A stretch of 64,000 nucleotides of DNA, from assembly GCA_949300425.1 (NCBI GenBank), contig CASGED010000066.1, forward strand, positions 46,962-110,961. Direction: 5' to 3'. The first letter of the stretch is position 1, and every line of letters starts with the position of its first letter. The DNA comes from an uncultured Bacteroides sp. GTDB lineage: Bacteria > Bacteroidota > Bacteroidia > Bacteroidales > Bacteroidaceae. Of this stretch, positions 23,011 to 32,877 are shown piece after piece. Both the position numbers and the translations under genes were made by a program. The notes beneath the pieces are model-generated. The model worked only from the letters and a program-made list of their open reading frames with translations. It had not been told where the DNA came from and made no database searches.

Positions 23011-25560
23011 TTACTTAAACAGATTTACCAATGTAGCTATCATTGTTGCCAAAGACGCAACCGAAGTACCCATACTTACCATTTCTGTAGCGCTCATCCG
23101 CTTGCTGGGGTCTTTAGCCGGAACTATAATTTCGCATCCAGGTTCTATTGCCTTAGCACTACGAGAGCGCAAACGCGCTACAGTACCATTCATATAAACC
23201 ACATAGGCTTTTCTTTTCTTTGCTCTGTTTCCGTAGCCTCCAGCCTGATCTATATAATAGCTCAAACTTTCTCCTTTTTTGTAAAGTACCGTATTAGGAT
23301 ACATCACAGCACCGTTTATCTTTACTGTGCTTACATACTCGGGAACATAAAGAATGTCATTTTCACGTAACACCATGTCATATTGCGAGCCAGGGTTGGC
23401 TAAAGCTTTTTCCAAATCGATACCGACCGAATATACATTGGACAAATCCAACTTGCTCATCGTGATGGAATCTCCCATAGTAATCATGCGCCTCGTATTC
23501 TCGCTTCTACGAATCTCATCCTCGGTCATGGTACGTATCAAGCGTGCACCACGGACATAAGCAGCCGGAGTAACTCCTCCCGCTTTAGCAACAAGATCAC
23601 TCAAACGCTCGTTCTTCTTTGACAGAGCATAGTTGCCACTGAACAACACTTCACCCGCTACCGTCACATTACGCTGCTTGTAGTAAGCCGGACTTCGACG
23701 GATATAAACTTCATCAAAAGGCATCAGATGAAAATCATCACTACCGCTCCCGACTAAAAGACCCTCCTTCAAGTCGAACGAGAAACTTTGACCTACGGAT
23801 TCTGAAAAATCCTCGCTACGGGGCGATTTGACACGACGCGCTACTTCGACCTTAACCGTAGCCGCCGCTTCAAGCAATCCGCCCGCTTGTATCACCAAGT
23901 CTTCTATCGTCATATCTTCAGCATAAAGATAAGTACCCGGGTCAGCCACTTCGCCATGGATGGCCACGGTCTGCTCTTCGCGGAGATCATGGATGCTCGG
24001 TATATAGAGCACGTCATTCTTTTGCAAAGCAATATCGGGCGAGGTACCTTTCAGGATTCCTTTTACATCTACCTGCAACATTTCGTGAGTCAGATCCTCA
24101 TTCTCCCTATCCAAAATAGCCCGGTTCAGGAACGCGTCTCCCAACACCCCTTCAGCTTCTTCAATCAATGTTTTGACCGTATTCACCCTTTCATCTAATT
24201 GATAAATGCCCGGGCGATAAACGGCTCCGCGCAACTCTATGCGGTTCACGAAACGGTTTAATACCGAATCTACGGTCACCACGTCACCGTCCTCCATCAG
24301 GAAAGAAGAAAAATTGGTTTCGGTCACATTAAATATTTCATGTTCGCGCCCCGTTCTTCGCACCACCCTGACAGCACGTTTATAGGCATCGCCCGTGAAA
24401 CCTCCGGCATATTTCAGCAATGTACCTACCGATTCGTCTTTCTTCATCTCGTAGTACATGGGGCGTTTTACCTTACCGAATATCCTCACTAACGAAAGAT
24501 AAGGATTCACTAAAATGACATCACCATCTTGCAAACGGATGTCATCGTCTATCTGACCGCGCATGATATACTCGTAAACGTCTAACTCGGCTATTGTATT
24601 TCCTTCACGAACTACCCGCACACTACGCAAAGTACCAATATCATTCACACCACCGGCATAGTACAAGGCATGAAATACCGATGCAAACGAAGAAAGCGTA
24701 TAAGTACCTGGCACATTGACCTCACCCATCACGCTGACCTGAATCGTGCGAATCTCGCCCAACGTCAATTTCACATACGTGGTAGGAGCATCTCCTGTTA
24801 TACCCGAATATATCTTGGCAAACTCTCGCTTAACAAAATCATTGGCTTCAGCTACCGTTTTTCCGCTCAGAGATATAGGGCCCAACGAATTTACCAAAAT
24901 ACTCCCTTCCGGGGATATCACCTGACGAATGGTCGTTTCCGAAGCGCCCCATACATCTATAATAACCTCATCACCGGGGCCCAAGCTATAACTGGCAGGT
25001 GTAGCCACATTAATGTTCGGCTCAAAAGTCAGACGCGGATTATCAAACAAGTTATGACCGAATATCTGGTCCGTAGGGTCTTCTTCAGGTCTATTTTGAT
25101 AGATTCCCAAAGAATCCGGTGAAAGAGCCAATTCCAATTGTTCCTCTTCCTCGGTAGGCAAACGCTTGAAGCGATCCTCCGGCTTTTCCTCCTTCAGTTC
25201 CCAAGGACGGTATTGTTTCTTTTGCCGTGGATAAGTTCCTTGCGCCGGGGCATAAAAGTCATCGCCTCCCATGAGCATATCCGGCACAGCGTTTCCCCGC
25301 GTGCGGTTATCCGACATGATTCCCGTCTGCATGGAAGCGGTTCCGTTCATCTGTCCGTTTTTGTATTTTTTCTGAATCCGAGTAAGTTGCTCCTTGGTCA
25401 CCCCACGTCTCATCAACTCCTTGGCCATTTCTTGTTGGCTCTTACCTGCTTTTTGGGCACTCTGTACGTACTGAACGACTTGGTCATCCGTCATTTGTTG
25501 GGCATAAACGCCCCCACAAAAGAAGGTGAAAAGGAAAAACAATGTCACTAATCTGTGCAT
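23011..25560 (-). CDS. Wza-like outer-membrane polysaccharide export protein (SLBB repeats)
   Basis: About 849 residues with a signal peptide (LVTLFFLFTFFCGGVYAQ), a Poly_export/Wza domain (about 190-275; YSLGPGDEVIIDVWG) and a series of SLBB domains (for example VSVMGEVNVPGTYTLS, VAIHGEVADPGTYLY, VTVAGEVLFSGNYALS). The family forms the outer-membrane exit pore for capsule or exopolysaccharide. I chose the ATG at 25560 because the candidate promoter lies at 25613-25620 and this start places the signal peptide at the N-terminus; an ATG 12 codons upstream is in frame. No glycosyltransferases are nearby, which is unusual. Confidence 0.9.
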   Translation of the reverse strand: MHRLVTLFFLFTFFCGGVYAQQMTDDQVVQYVQSAQKAGKSQQEMAKELMRRGVTKEQLTRIQKKYKNGQMNGTASMQTGIMSDNRTRGNAVPDMLMGGDDFYAPAQGTYPRQKKQYRPWELKEEKPEDRFKRLPTEEEEQLELALSPDSLGIYQNRPEEDPTDQIFGHNLFDNPRLTFEPNINVATPASYSLGPGDEVIIDVWGASETTIRQVISPEGSILVNSLGPISLSGKTVAEANDFVKREFAKIYSGITGDAPTTYVKLTLGEIRTIQVSVMGEVNVPGTYTLSSFASVFHALYYAGGVNDIGTLRSVRVVREGNTIAELDVYEYIMRGQIDDDIRLQDGDVILVNPYLSLVRIFGKVKRPMYYEMKKDESVGTLLKYAGGFTGDAYKRAVRVVRRTGREHEIFNVTETNFSSFLMEDGDVVTVDSVLNRFVNRIELRGAVYRPGIYQLDERVNTVKTLIEEAEGVLGDAFLNRAILDRENEDLTHEMLQVDVKGILKGTSPDIALQKNDVLYIPSIHDLREEQTVAIHGEVADPGTYLYAEDMTIEDLVIQAGGLLEAAATVKVEVARRVKSPRSEDFSESVGQSFSFDLKEGLLVGSGSDDFHLMPFDEVYIRRSPAYYKQRNVTVAGEVLFSGNYALSKKNERLSDLVAKAGGVTPAAYVRGARLIRTMTEDEIRRSENTRRMITMGDSITMSKLDLSNVYSVGIDLEKALANPGSQYDMVLRENDILYVPEYVSTVKINGAVMYPNTVLYKKGESLSYYIDQAGGYGNRAKKRKAYVVYMNGTVARLRSRSAKAIEPGCEIIVPAKDPSKRMSATEMVSMGTSVASLATMIATLVNLFK

Positions 25561-25612
25561 ATCAATAAATGTCTGAGTTATATTACTTTTTTTCATTAAA
25601 AATTTGACCGTG

Positions 25613-25620
25613 CAAATGTA
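25613..25620 (-). promoter_or_regulatory. -7 box of the export operon
   Basis: The minus strand reads TACATTTG, matching TAnnTTTG. Its position supports the downstream start codon at 25560. Confidence 0.55.
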
Positions 25621-25655
25621 GCATAATATTTTGAAGAAATCCTTTTTCCGAGACG

Positions 25656-27830
25656 TTAAGTTTCAGAAAAAGCGCCAAAAGCTTTGCGAAACGTACATCC
25701 ATTGCGCCACTCCGAACAGCCGTAAGCTGTTTTTCCCTTGATGATAACTCCTTTGCCACAAAGTGGACAAGGTTTACCTATCCATTCGTCCGTGAGCACT
25801 GAGGGTACAGGAACCGTTTTCCCTCCCTCAGCCTTCTTGCGTGATACACGTTTCTTAACAGCTTTGGGCGTTGAAGCAGAAGCGGAGGAACGTGACGCGG
25901 AAACGGAAAATTTCGTGGTAGTAGAGGATGGTTGTACGGAAACATACCGATTACTACAATCAGCCAATACATTGGCCACGATGGCAGACACCATCTGCTT
26001 CAGTTCATCAAGAAATTGGGCGGCATTGTACGTACGTCGCTCTATCTCGCGCAATTTCTTCTCCCAAATACCGGTCAATTCAGCACTCTTCAACAATTCT
26101 TCATTGATAATCTGTATCAGCTCCACACCTGTAGGGGTGGCTATCAGACTTTTTCTGTCCTTACGGATGTAGTTGCGCTTGAACAATGTTTCGATAATGG
26201 CGGCACGGGTAGATGGACGGCCTATGCCGTTCTCCTTCAAGGCATCGCGCAATTCATCATTGTCCACCAGTTTGCCGGCCGTCTCCATGGCGCGGAGCAG
26301 CGTGGCTTCCGTATAAGGCTTGGGCGGTTGTGTCCATTTCTCCACCAGTTCGGGTATGTGCGGACCGCTCTCACCTTTCACAAAGGCGGGCAGCACTTTT
26401 TCTTCGTCTGTGTCTTTCCCTTCTTTTTCTTCAGGATTCTGGGCGGTTGCGTTGTAACTGAATACTACACGCCAACCCGGTTCCAATATTTGCTTGCCGG
26501 AAGTCTTGAACTCAATGTCATCCGCTTTCCCTTCTACGGTTGTGGTGGAAAAACGGCAATCGGGATAGAACACGGCGATGAAACGTCGGGCGATGAGGTC
26601 GAACACCTGACGTTCGCGGTCGGTCAGATTCACCGGGGGCTGTCCGGTGGGAATGATGGCATGATGGTCGGTCACCTTGGAGTTGTCGAACACTTTCTTT
26701 GACTTTACCAGCGTTTGACCCTCTAATGAAGACGTCAACGTTTCATATCCGCGCAAACCCTTCAGGATACCGGGACACTTGGGGTAGATATCATCGCTCA
26801 GGTAGGTGGTGTCAACGCGAGGATAAGTCGCCACCTTTTTCTCGTAAAGTGACTGGATAAGCTTCAAGGTGTCATCGGCAGAGAAAGAGAACTTTTTGTT
26901 GCACTCCACTTGCAGGGAAGTCAGGTCGAACAGACGGGGCGGCGCTTCACGCCCTTCTTTCTTGGAAACGGAGGTCACAAAGAAAGGCACATCCTTTATC
27001 CGGCTTAGCAATGCTTCACCTTGCGCGCGGTCGGTGATGGGAGGAATGCCCCGGTTTTCCTCCGGTTTCTTGGCTTTCTTGGCGGGAGTGTCCTTTTGCT
27101 TCTCTGCTTCCAGTATCAATTCCTCTTCACTTTTGCGTACCAAGGCCGTGAAGAGAGTATCGCGGTAGACGGTGTTCAGCACCCAATATTGGCGGGGAAC
27201 AAAATTCTGGATTTCCAGTTGGCGGTTAACAATAAGGGCTAATGTAGGAGTCTGCACCCGCCCAATGGAGAGCACCTGACGGTTTTGTCCATACTTCATG
27301 GTGTAGAGGCGCGTAGCATTCATACCCAAGAGCCAATCGCCAATGGCGCGGCTCAAGCCTGCCTCGTAAAGTGGTTGGTACTCGGATGCTTCGTGCAAAT
27401 GAGCAAATCCCTCGCGAATGGATTCTTCGGTCAGCGAGGATATCCAAAGACGCTTCACCGGACAACGGGCACCCGCCTTCTGCATCACCCATCGTTGGAT
27501 AAGTTCTCCCTCTTGCCCCGCATCACCGCAATTGATTATCAGGTCCGCCTTCTGCATCAGACCTTCAATGATGTGGAACTGGCGTTCATACGTAGGATTG
27601 CTGATCAGTTTGATGCCGAAGCGGGGCGGAATCATGGGCAGATAGTTCAGACGCCACGACTTCCATTCCGGGGTATATTCGTGCGGTTCTTTCAACGTAC
27701 ACAGGTGGCCGAACGTCCAGGTCACCTGGTATCCATTTCCTTCGATGTATCCGTCTTTCTTGTCTTTAGCTCCCAGCACGTCGGCTATGTCACGTGCCAC
27801 GGAAGGTTTCTCGGCTATGCAAACTATCAT
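25656..27830 (-). CDS. topB: DNA topoisomerase III
   Basis: Type IA topoisomerase of about 724 residues. The TOPRIM domain opens with MIVCIAEKPSVARDIADVLG. The active-site tyrosine is in VATYPRVDTTYL, and RPSTRAAIIETLFKR and the RVQTPTLALIV stretch are typical. A C-terminal zinc-finger-like segment (CPLCGKGVIIKG...GC) is present, as in Bacteroidota TopB. I set the start at 27830 because the TOPRIM motif must be at the N-terminus; the frame runs 32 codons further upstream through the promoter. The enzyme decatenates DNA and resolves recombination intermediates with RecQ. Confidence 0.95.
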   Translation of the reverse strand: MIVCIAEKPSVARDIADVLGAKDKKDGYIEGNGYQVTWTFGHLCTLKEPHEYTPEWKSWRLNYLPMIPPRFGIKLISNPTYERQFHIIEGLMQKADLIINCGDAGQEGELIQRWVMQKAGARCPVKRLWISSLTEESIREGFAHLHEASEYQPLYEAGLSRAIGDWLLGMNATRLYTMKYGQNRQVLSIGRVQTPTLALIVNRQLEIQNFVPRQYWVLNTVYRDTLFTALVRKSEEELILEAEKQKDTPAKKAKKPEENRGIPPITDRAQGEALLSRIKDVPFFVTSVSKKEGREAPPRLFDLTSLQVECNKKFSFSADDTLKLIQSLYEKKVATYPRVDTTYLSDDIYPKCPGILKGLRGYETLTSSLEGQTLVKSKKVFDNSKVTDHHAIIPTGQPPVNLTDRERQVFDLIARRFIAVFYPDCRFSTTTVEGKADDIEFKTSGKQILEPGWRVVFSYNATAQNPEEKEGKDTDEEKVLPAFVKGESGPHIPELVEKWTQPPKPYTEATLLRAMETAGKLVDNDELRDALKENGIGRPSTRAAIIETLFKRNYIRKDRKSLIATPTGVELIQIINEELLKSAELTGIWEKKLREIERRTYNAAQFLDELKQMVSAIVANVLADCSNRYVSVQPSSTTTKFSVSASRSSASASTPKAVKKRVSRKKAEGGKTVPVPSVLTDEWIGKPCPLCGKGVIIKGKTAYGCSEWRNGCTFRKAFGAFSET

Positions 27831-27859
27831 TTCTGTCCTTTGTCTTCGTTTAGGGTGTG

Positions 27860-27867
27860 CAAAGGTA
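27860..27867 (-). promoter_or_regulatory. -7 box of topB
   Basis: The minus strand reads TACCTTTG, 30 bases before the TopB start at 27830. This argues against the longer reading frame. Confidence 0.6.
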
Positions 27868-27976
27868 CAAAAAAGAAAGCAATATGAAAAGCCCAAGTAT
27901 CCTTGGATAAATCGATGAATATCCAATGATACTTGGGCAAGTAACCAATGATTCTTATTGAGGTACTTAATTGGGG

Positions 27977-30139
27977 CTATTTTACTACAGGATTAACACC
28001 TTCGTTGGTTGTTTCCCACTCCATATTTCCGGTCCACAGATTTTGTTTCTGATCTGCGGTGAGATACAAAGATATGGGATTAGTGCCATTTTGATCTCCG
28101 CAAGACAAATAAGTCAGTTTTGGATTGTTTGTTATATCCAATTCGGTCAAGTTGCAACCCTCGCAACCTAATTGTACCAATTCAGAATTACGACTTACAT
28201 CCAGCGTTGTGATTTCTGTATTGTTACAAAATAAATCCGTAAGATGAATATGTTGGCTGACATCCAAAGATGTAATAGGAGTTATACCACAATTCAACGA
28301 GGTAAGCGACAAGTTATTGCTAATATTTAATTCCTTGATTTGTGTAACGTTGACATTCAACTCTGTAAGTTTTTGATTATTGCTCAAATCCAGTTCCGTA
28401 ATATCCACATCTACACATTGCAGATAGGTTAGCTCCGGATTATTACGTAGATTTAATTCTGTAATAGAAGTTTCTGTACAATCTAAAAATTCCAAAGCCT
28501 TATTCTGACTTAAATCCAATTCTGTTATTTGTGTACCTTGGCAATATAAATGAGTAAGTGCGGTATTTTGAGTCACATTCAAAGATGTAATAGGAACTCT
28601 TGTGCAGTTCAAAGTCTCAAGTTTAGAATTATTGCTTACATCAACATTTGTAATGCTCGTACAGTCTTGTAACCATAAAGTTTGTAATTCCGGCTTATCC
28701 TGAATCAAATCATTGATAGAAGTAATAGATGAGTTATGGTCTAAACTTAAGTAAACCAACTTTGTATTATTACTTAAATCCAATGTGGCGATATTCGTAT
28801 AGCCGCAATCAAGGTCTGCTAGTTCCGGATTTTCCGTAACATTCAATTCCGATATACCAGTATTAGAACAAATCAAAACTTGAAGTTTTGGATTCTTGGA
28901 AACATCCAATGTTTTTAGCTCTGGATTTTCTGAACAATGCAAATGCATTAAATTGGGTAATTCAGAAACATTCAACGTTGTTAGATTCTTGTTCGTAGCT
29001 ACCAAAATTTCTAAATTAGTGAAATATTCCAGTCCATCCAAGTTGACTATTTCTTCAGTGCCTTGATCCAAATCTAAAATCTTAACTTGATTAATCTTTT
29101 CCTGATTAAGCGTCACATTCACATACCCGTTCTCATCCTTCTCAAATTGCACTCTATTCATCGTTTCCGCTAACTCAATCAGCGGCAAGTTCGTAATCAA
29201 TACCTCCGGAACATCTTTCTTCCAAATGATACCTTCATCGGGTGTCTCAATGGTATTAAACCAATACCGCTTGCCTGCTTCAAATCCGGTGAATGATGCA
29301 AGCTCGCTCAAAGACATCACTAACTCCTTGCCATTGATGCTAACGGTTAATTGCCCATTGGACGCATTGTCACCGGGGAAGAAGAAAAAGTAAAAGTCAG
29401 TGGTGTGGCCGGATGCAACGGTCAGACCGGTGAAATCGAACTCGCAAGACAAAGAGGTTGTAGTAGGTGTAAGGGTATTGTCCGCAAAACTGAACGTAGC
29501 GGCGGAACCGAAGTAATTCCCTTCACCTGCCACTGTCACATTGGATATGGTCTTATCCTCGGAAGTCGCGTTGGTATAGGACACACGGATTAAAGCACAA
29601 AGATGTTGGAACGCTAACTGCGTATTGTTGCCGTCCAATGTGGCATTAGCATACATATACATAGATTGACGCATGTATTCCTTCCATTCTTCTGCCGAAC
29701 CAGTTGTCAGGGTTGCGGCAGGAAGCGTTAATGTCACCGCATCATCCGTTACATTTCCTTCTTGTGCCGGATAGATAGCAACTACACTTGAATTGTTTGC
29801 GAAGCTACCTTCTCCCACAAAGGCAGCTTCTGTTGCGGGTGCTTCCTCGCTATATCCCGAAATGGTAAAGGCAGCGGAAGTGGTTGCCGGATTTGTTTTA
29901 TCATAGAGCGTAAAACTGTCCTCCTCGTTCCACATAAAGATTTCACGGGATTCGTCTTCCGTACCCAATGCGATTTGCGCGCGGGTTTGCGGCCCCATCG
30001 TGGCACGCAGGGTGATAAAGCCCTCGCTGGTTTCATTGCCGGCTTCCATAAAATCATCGTTTTGACACGATGCTGCCAACAGAGCAAACGGCAAAACTGC
30101 CCATCCTAATTTATGATAGAGTCTCATAATTGTATTCAT
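27977..30139 (-). CDS. surface lipoprotein with fimbrillin-like N-terminus and leucine-rich repeats
   Basis: The 720 residues begin with a lipoprotein signal (lipobox LAASC, Cys25). Residues 40-310 resemble fimbrillin-type domains (FITLRATMGPQTRAQ, QLAFQHLCALIRVSY, FEAGKRYWFNT), known from Bacteroidales pilins. From about 370 to 690 come some 15 leucine-rich repeats of 21 residues (TELDLSNNQKLTELNVNVTQI and similar). This combination of a pilin-like module with an LRR stack suggests a surface adhesin; the ligand is unknown. The gene lies 12 bases downstream of a second LRR lipoprotein, forming an operon. Confidence 0.85.
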   Translation of the reverse strand: MNTIMRLYHKLGWAVLPFALLAASCQNDDFMEAGNETSEGFITLRATMGPQTRAQIALGTEDESREIFMWNEEDSFTLYDKTNPATTSAAFTISGYSEEAPATEAAFVGEGSFANNSSVVAIYPAQEGNVTDDAVTLTLPAATLTTGSAEEWKEYMRQSMYMYANATLDGNNTQLAFQHLCALIRVSYTNATSEDKTISNVTVAGEGNYFGSAATFSFADNTLTPTTTSLSCEFDFTGLTVASGHTTDFYFFFFPGDNASNGQLTVSINGKELVMSLSELASFTGFEAGKRYWFNTIETPDEGIIWKKDVPEVLITNLPLIELAETMNRVQFEKDENGYVNVTLNQEKINQVKILDLDQGTEEIVNLDGLEYFTNLEILVATNKNLTTLNVSELPNLMHLHCSENPELKTLDVSKNPKLQVLICSNTGISELNVTENPELADLDCGYTNIATLDLSNNTKLVYLSLDHNSSITSINDLIQDKPELQTLWLQDCTSITNVDVSNNSKLETLNCTRVPITSLNVTQNTALTHLYCQGTQITELDLSQNKALEFLDCTETSITELNLRNNPELTYLQCVDVDITELDLSNNQKLTELNVNVTQIKELNISNNLSLTSLNCGITPITSLDVSQHIHLTDLFCNNTEITTLDVSRNSELVQLGCEGCNLTELDITNNPKLTYLSCGDQNGTNPISLYLTADQKQNLWTGNMEWETTNEGVNPVVK

Positions 30140-30151
30140 TTAAATAGGTTA

Positions 30152-32185
30152 TCAATATACTCCTCCGTTTCCGAAATCTGTTCCGGACGCTCCCGACTCA
30201 ATAGCACCACCGGGAATTACCACATTCTCGTTCGCCGATTCATTCTGCCACTGATTTTCCCAAAGAGTCATCAACGACTCGGGCAAAATCAGTTCCAGTT
30301 GCTGGTCTGCACCATCAGCGGTTTGCTGAAGTCCACAAGAAAGGTTTTCCAACTTGGTGTTATGGAGTGCGTTCAGTTCCGACATTTGATTGCCCTGACA
30401 GTGCAAGGCTGCCAGATTCGTGCAAAGCGTGACGTCCAGTTCCGTCAGGTTATTGTAGCCGCAAATCAAGTTTCTCAACAGCTCTTTATTGGCGGACACA
30501 TCGAGAGTGGTCAGCGCATTGTTGGCAATATCCAAGGTATTCAGATTCGTTTGTTTGCTGATGTCTATGCTCGTCAAATTGTTACTACTACAATAAAGGG
30601 CGGTTAGATTCGGTACGTCCGGCAATATCAATTGAGTCAAGCCATTTTGGGAGCATTCTACGCTTTGCAACTTCGTGTTTGCGCTTAAATCCAACACGCC
30701 GTTTGCTACAATCGCTCTTGTTTGGGGAGTATTTTCTCCTACGCAGTTAGAGCAATTGAGTTCTACCAATTCCGTTAATTTTGAGAAATCCAAAACGGTC
30801 AACTTATTGTTCGAGCAATCCAAATGGGTCAGATGAGTAAACACCTCCAGTCCTTCCACCGTGGTAAGTCCCTTTTCACTCAAATCGAGCGAGGTAGTAT
30901 TGTCAATGTCTTGCTGGGTGAGGAAGAGGCTTCCGCTCTCGTCCTTCGTCCCGATACCCAGATTTTCCAACGCCGATACCAATTCCGTATTCTCTTCCGT
31001 TCCGGTAATTACTCCGACAGAAGGTTCGTCACTCCCGCCTCCTTCGGCAACGGTAATCGTTACCTGATAATGGGTCACGCTGTTGTCTTCAGCCACCAAA
31101 GAGAATAATAGGGTGGTAGGTTCCGCCGATGCCACACCGGCAAATTCCAAGTCGGTGATGATGGAAGAATCCGCATCGAAATCATCCCGTTGGATGCTCC
31201 AATCCGTTTTTCCATTCACTATATAATAGGATAGCTTATAGCCTTGCAGGTACTCACACTGAATGGTGAAGTCTTTGTTGGCGGGCACCTCCAGTTCGCC
31301 GTTGGTGATGTCTTTCTCTTGCCAGTTTTGGTTTTCGTCCTGTTCCAGATACAGCAAACGAAGGCCCTTGTACTTGGGCACATCAATGGTGGTACCGTCT
31401 ATGCATTCGAAGGTGTAGTAATCGCCGTTATCGGTCAGGTCGCTGATGAAGCCCGGTGTACCCGTACCGCTTGCACCATCGTCACCGCTTACCTTTACCC
31501 AAGTCACGCCACCGTCTACCGACAAGTAAACGGCATCCGCTATGTAGCCTTCACCCAAATCAGAACCGGATTTCAATTGAGGAATTGGTGCCGAGGCTCC
31601 ATCCCCGCCGGTTTGTCCGGGCTGACCGGGTTGACCAGGCTGTCCCGGTTGACCGTCTTGACCATCTTCGCCGTCCTTGCCGCTGGCGCAGATAGGATTG
31701 CCGTTGGCATCGGTCAGCAGTTCGCCATTCAGCGTCCAGTACCAACGCCCGTCTTCCAATTGGGTGACTCCGATAACAGGCGTGAGGCCGTCTTCTCCCT
31801 TTTCTCCTTGTTCGCCTTGTTCACCCTGCTCTCCTTGCTCACCCTTTTCGCCTTGGTCACCCTTCTCGCCTTGGTCGCCCTTGTCACCTTTATCACCTTT
31901 GGCACCGTGGTAAATGGTCACATCGCCCTGATGGTAGAAGTGGATGACGTAGCCCACCACGGTGTCTCCTTCTTTCACTTCGTCCACTCCGGTGATGTAG
32001 TCGTTTCCGTTCACAATAGCCTGCAAGGCGGCAATGTTCTCATTCGCCGTTTTTTGCCATTCCTCCAAGGCCGTGATGCGGTCACTTTGGTCGTTGATGG
32101 CGTCCCATACCGCTGCGTCGTCATAGTCGCAACCGTAGAGGCAAAACGACAGAACGCACATCGTTGTGTAGATCAACTTTTTCAT
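30152..32185 (-). CDS. surface lipoprotein with collagen-like repeats and leucine-rich repeats
   Basis: The 677-residue protein has a lipobox (LYGC, Cys19), a short coiled-coil (ITALEEWQKTANENIAALQ) and two collagen-like Gly-X-Y runs: residues 94-132 (GDK/GEK/GEQ triplets) and 169-192 (GQD/GQP triplets). The N-terminal part matches the DUF4988 / PL29 N-terminal type. A region of beta repeats follows and then LRRs (about 430-640; VFTHLTHLDCSNNKLTVLDFS). Collagen-like runs in bacteria trimerise surface stalks, so this is probably a stalked LRR adhesin. It is the first gene of a two-gene operon behind a long leader. Confidence 0.87.
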   Translation of the reverse strand: MKKLIYTTMCVLSFCLYGCDYDDAAVWDAINDQSDRITALEEWQKTANENIAALQAIVNGNDYITGVDEVKEGDTVVGYVIHFYHQGDVTIYHGAKGDKGDKGDQGEKGDQGEKGEQGEQGEQGEQGEKGEDGLTPVIGVTQLEDGRWYWTLNGELLTDANGNPICASGKDGEDGQDGQPGQPGQPGQPGQTGGDGASAPIPQLKSGSDLGEGYIADAVYLSVDGGVTWVKVSGDDGASGTGTPGFISDLTDNGDYYTFECIDGTTIDVPKYKGLRLLYLEQDENQNWQEKDITNGELEVPANKDFTIQCEYLQGYKLSYYIVNGKTDWSIQRDDFDADSSIITDLEFAGVASAEPTTLLFSLVAEDNSVTHYQVTITVAEGGGSDEPSVGVITGTEENTELVSALENLGIGTKDESGSLFLTQQDIDNTTSLDLSEKGLTTVEGLEVFTHLTHLDCSNNKLTVLDFSKLTELVELNCSNCVGENTPQTRAIVANGVLDLSANTKLQSVECSQNGLTQLILPDVPNLTALYCSSNNLTSIDISKQTNLNTLDIANNALTTLDVSANKELLRNLICGYNNLTELDVTLCTNLAALHCQGNQMSELNALHNTKLENLSCGLQQTADGADQQLELILPESLMTLWENQWQNESANENVVIPGGAIESGASGTDFGNGGVY

Positions 32186-32267
32186 ACAGTTAGTTTTTGT
32201 ACACCTACTGGCTCGCTCGGTGAGGTTATCAAAAGTAGTTCATTGTTATTTATAAACGCAGGCATAC

Positions 32268-32512
32268 AAAAAAGGTGAGCCACTTTAACGATCGTCCTCT
32301 CATTAACGGGTTCACCACAAACCTTGCAGTAGAGGGTATGTATATTCGCAACTCACCCAAGGCTTGTATCTCATGTATGGATATACATAGCCAAGGGGAA
32401 TAGCGTTATCGGTAATCCTAACTTCCAATTAACTGAAGTGGTGAATTTCGTTAATGTCAGAAATGCCAAAACACTTTCCTATATGTCTGTCACCGCTCAC
32501 GCTTGGCGATTG
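32268..32512 (-). ncRNA. candidate structured leader or small RNA upstream of the LRR operon
   Basis: On the minus strand, a transcript from the box at 32519-32526 would read about 240 bases before a T-run (32268-32273). Three nested stems precede the T-run: GGTGAG/CTCACC (32352-32357 with 32274-32279), CCTCT/AGAGG (32331-32335 with 32296-32300) and GGTT/AACC (32320-32323 with 32309-32312). Such an arrangement fits a terminator at the end of a riboswitch-like leader or a small RNA. The stems are short and I recognise no known RNA class, so confidence is low. Confidence 0.3.
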
Positions 32513-32518
32513 ACGGGT

Positions 32519-32526
32519 CAAATGTA
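32519..32526 (-). promoter_or_regulatory. candidate -7 box of the LRR lipoprotein operon
   Basis: The minus strand reads TACATTTG, matching TAnnTTTG, about 335 bases before the first start codon. It implies a long leader. No TTTG lies at the expected -33 position. Confidence 0.4.
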
Positions 32527-32877
32527 ATGAAAAAGATTCATATATGAACTGTTTTTGGCAAAACTTTTTTATGCCCGTCTATGTTTTCCCGATTTCAGGA
32601 GAAAATGCAGTCAGTATAAGACACACTGAAATGGTAAAATCGTACATTTATGTGCACAAATTGTACAGAATCGGTTCTTAGGGACATATCCCGCATCCTC
32701 CACAATTTCATCGGTGAAACATACGGTGAAAGATATATCCTTCACAATATACCACTTAAAATCAGATGGTTAGAACGCCGTGAAAGCGTGAAACTTACAA
32801 TGGGAAGAAAGGTGTAGAGGGGTGAAACATCGTGTCTTTCCGTTTGGGACACCCGTTGTTTCCAAGCGGACGAATTA
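32527..32877. other. intergenic stretch without a recognised gene
   Basis: These 350 bases between the LRR operon's candidate promoter and array D hold no reading frame I can support. A 60-codon minus-strand frame at 32742-32924 overlaps the repeat array and shows no domain. Confidence 0.6.
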
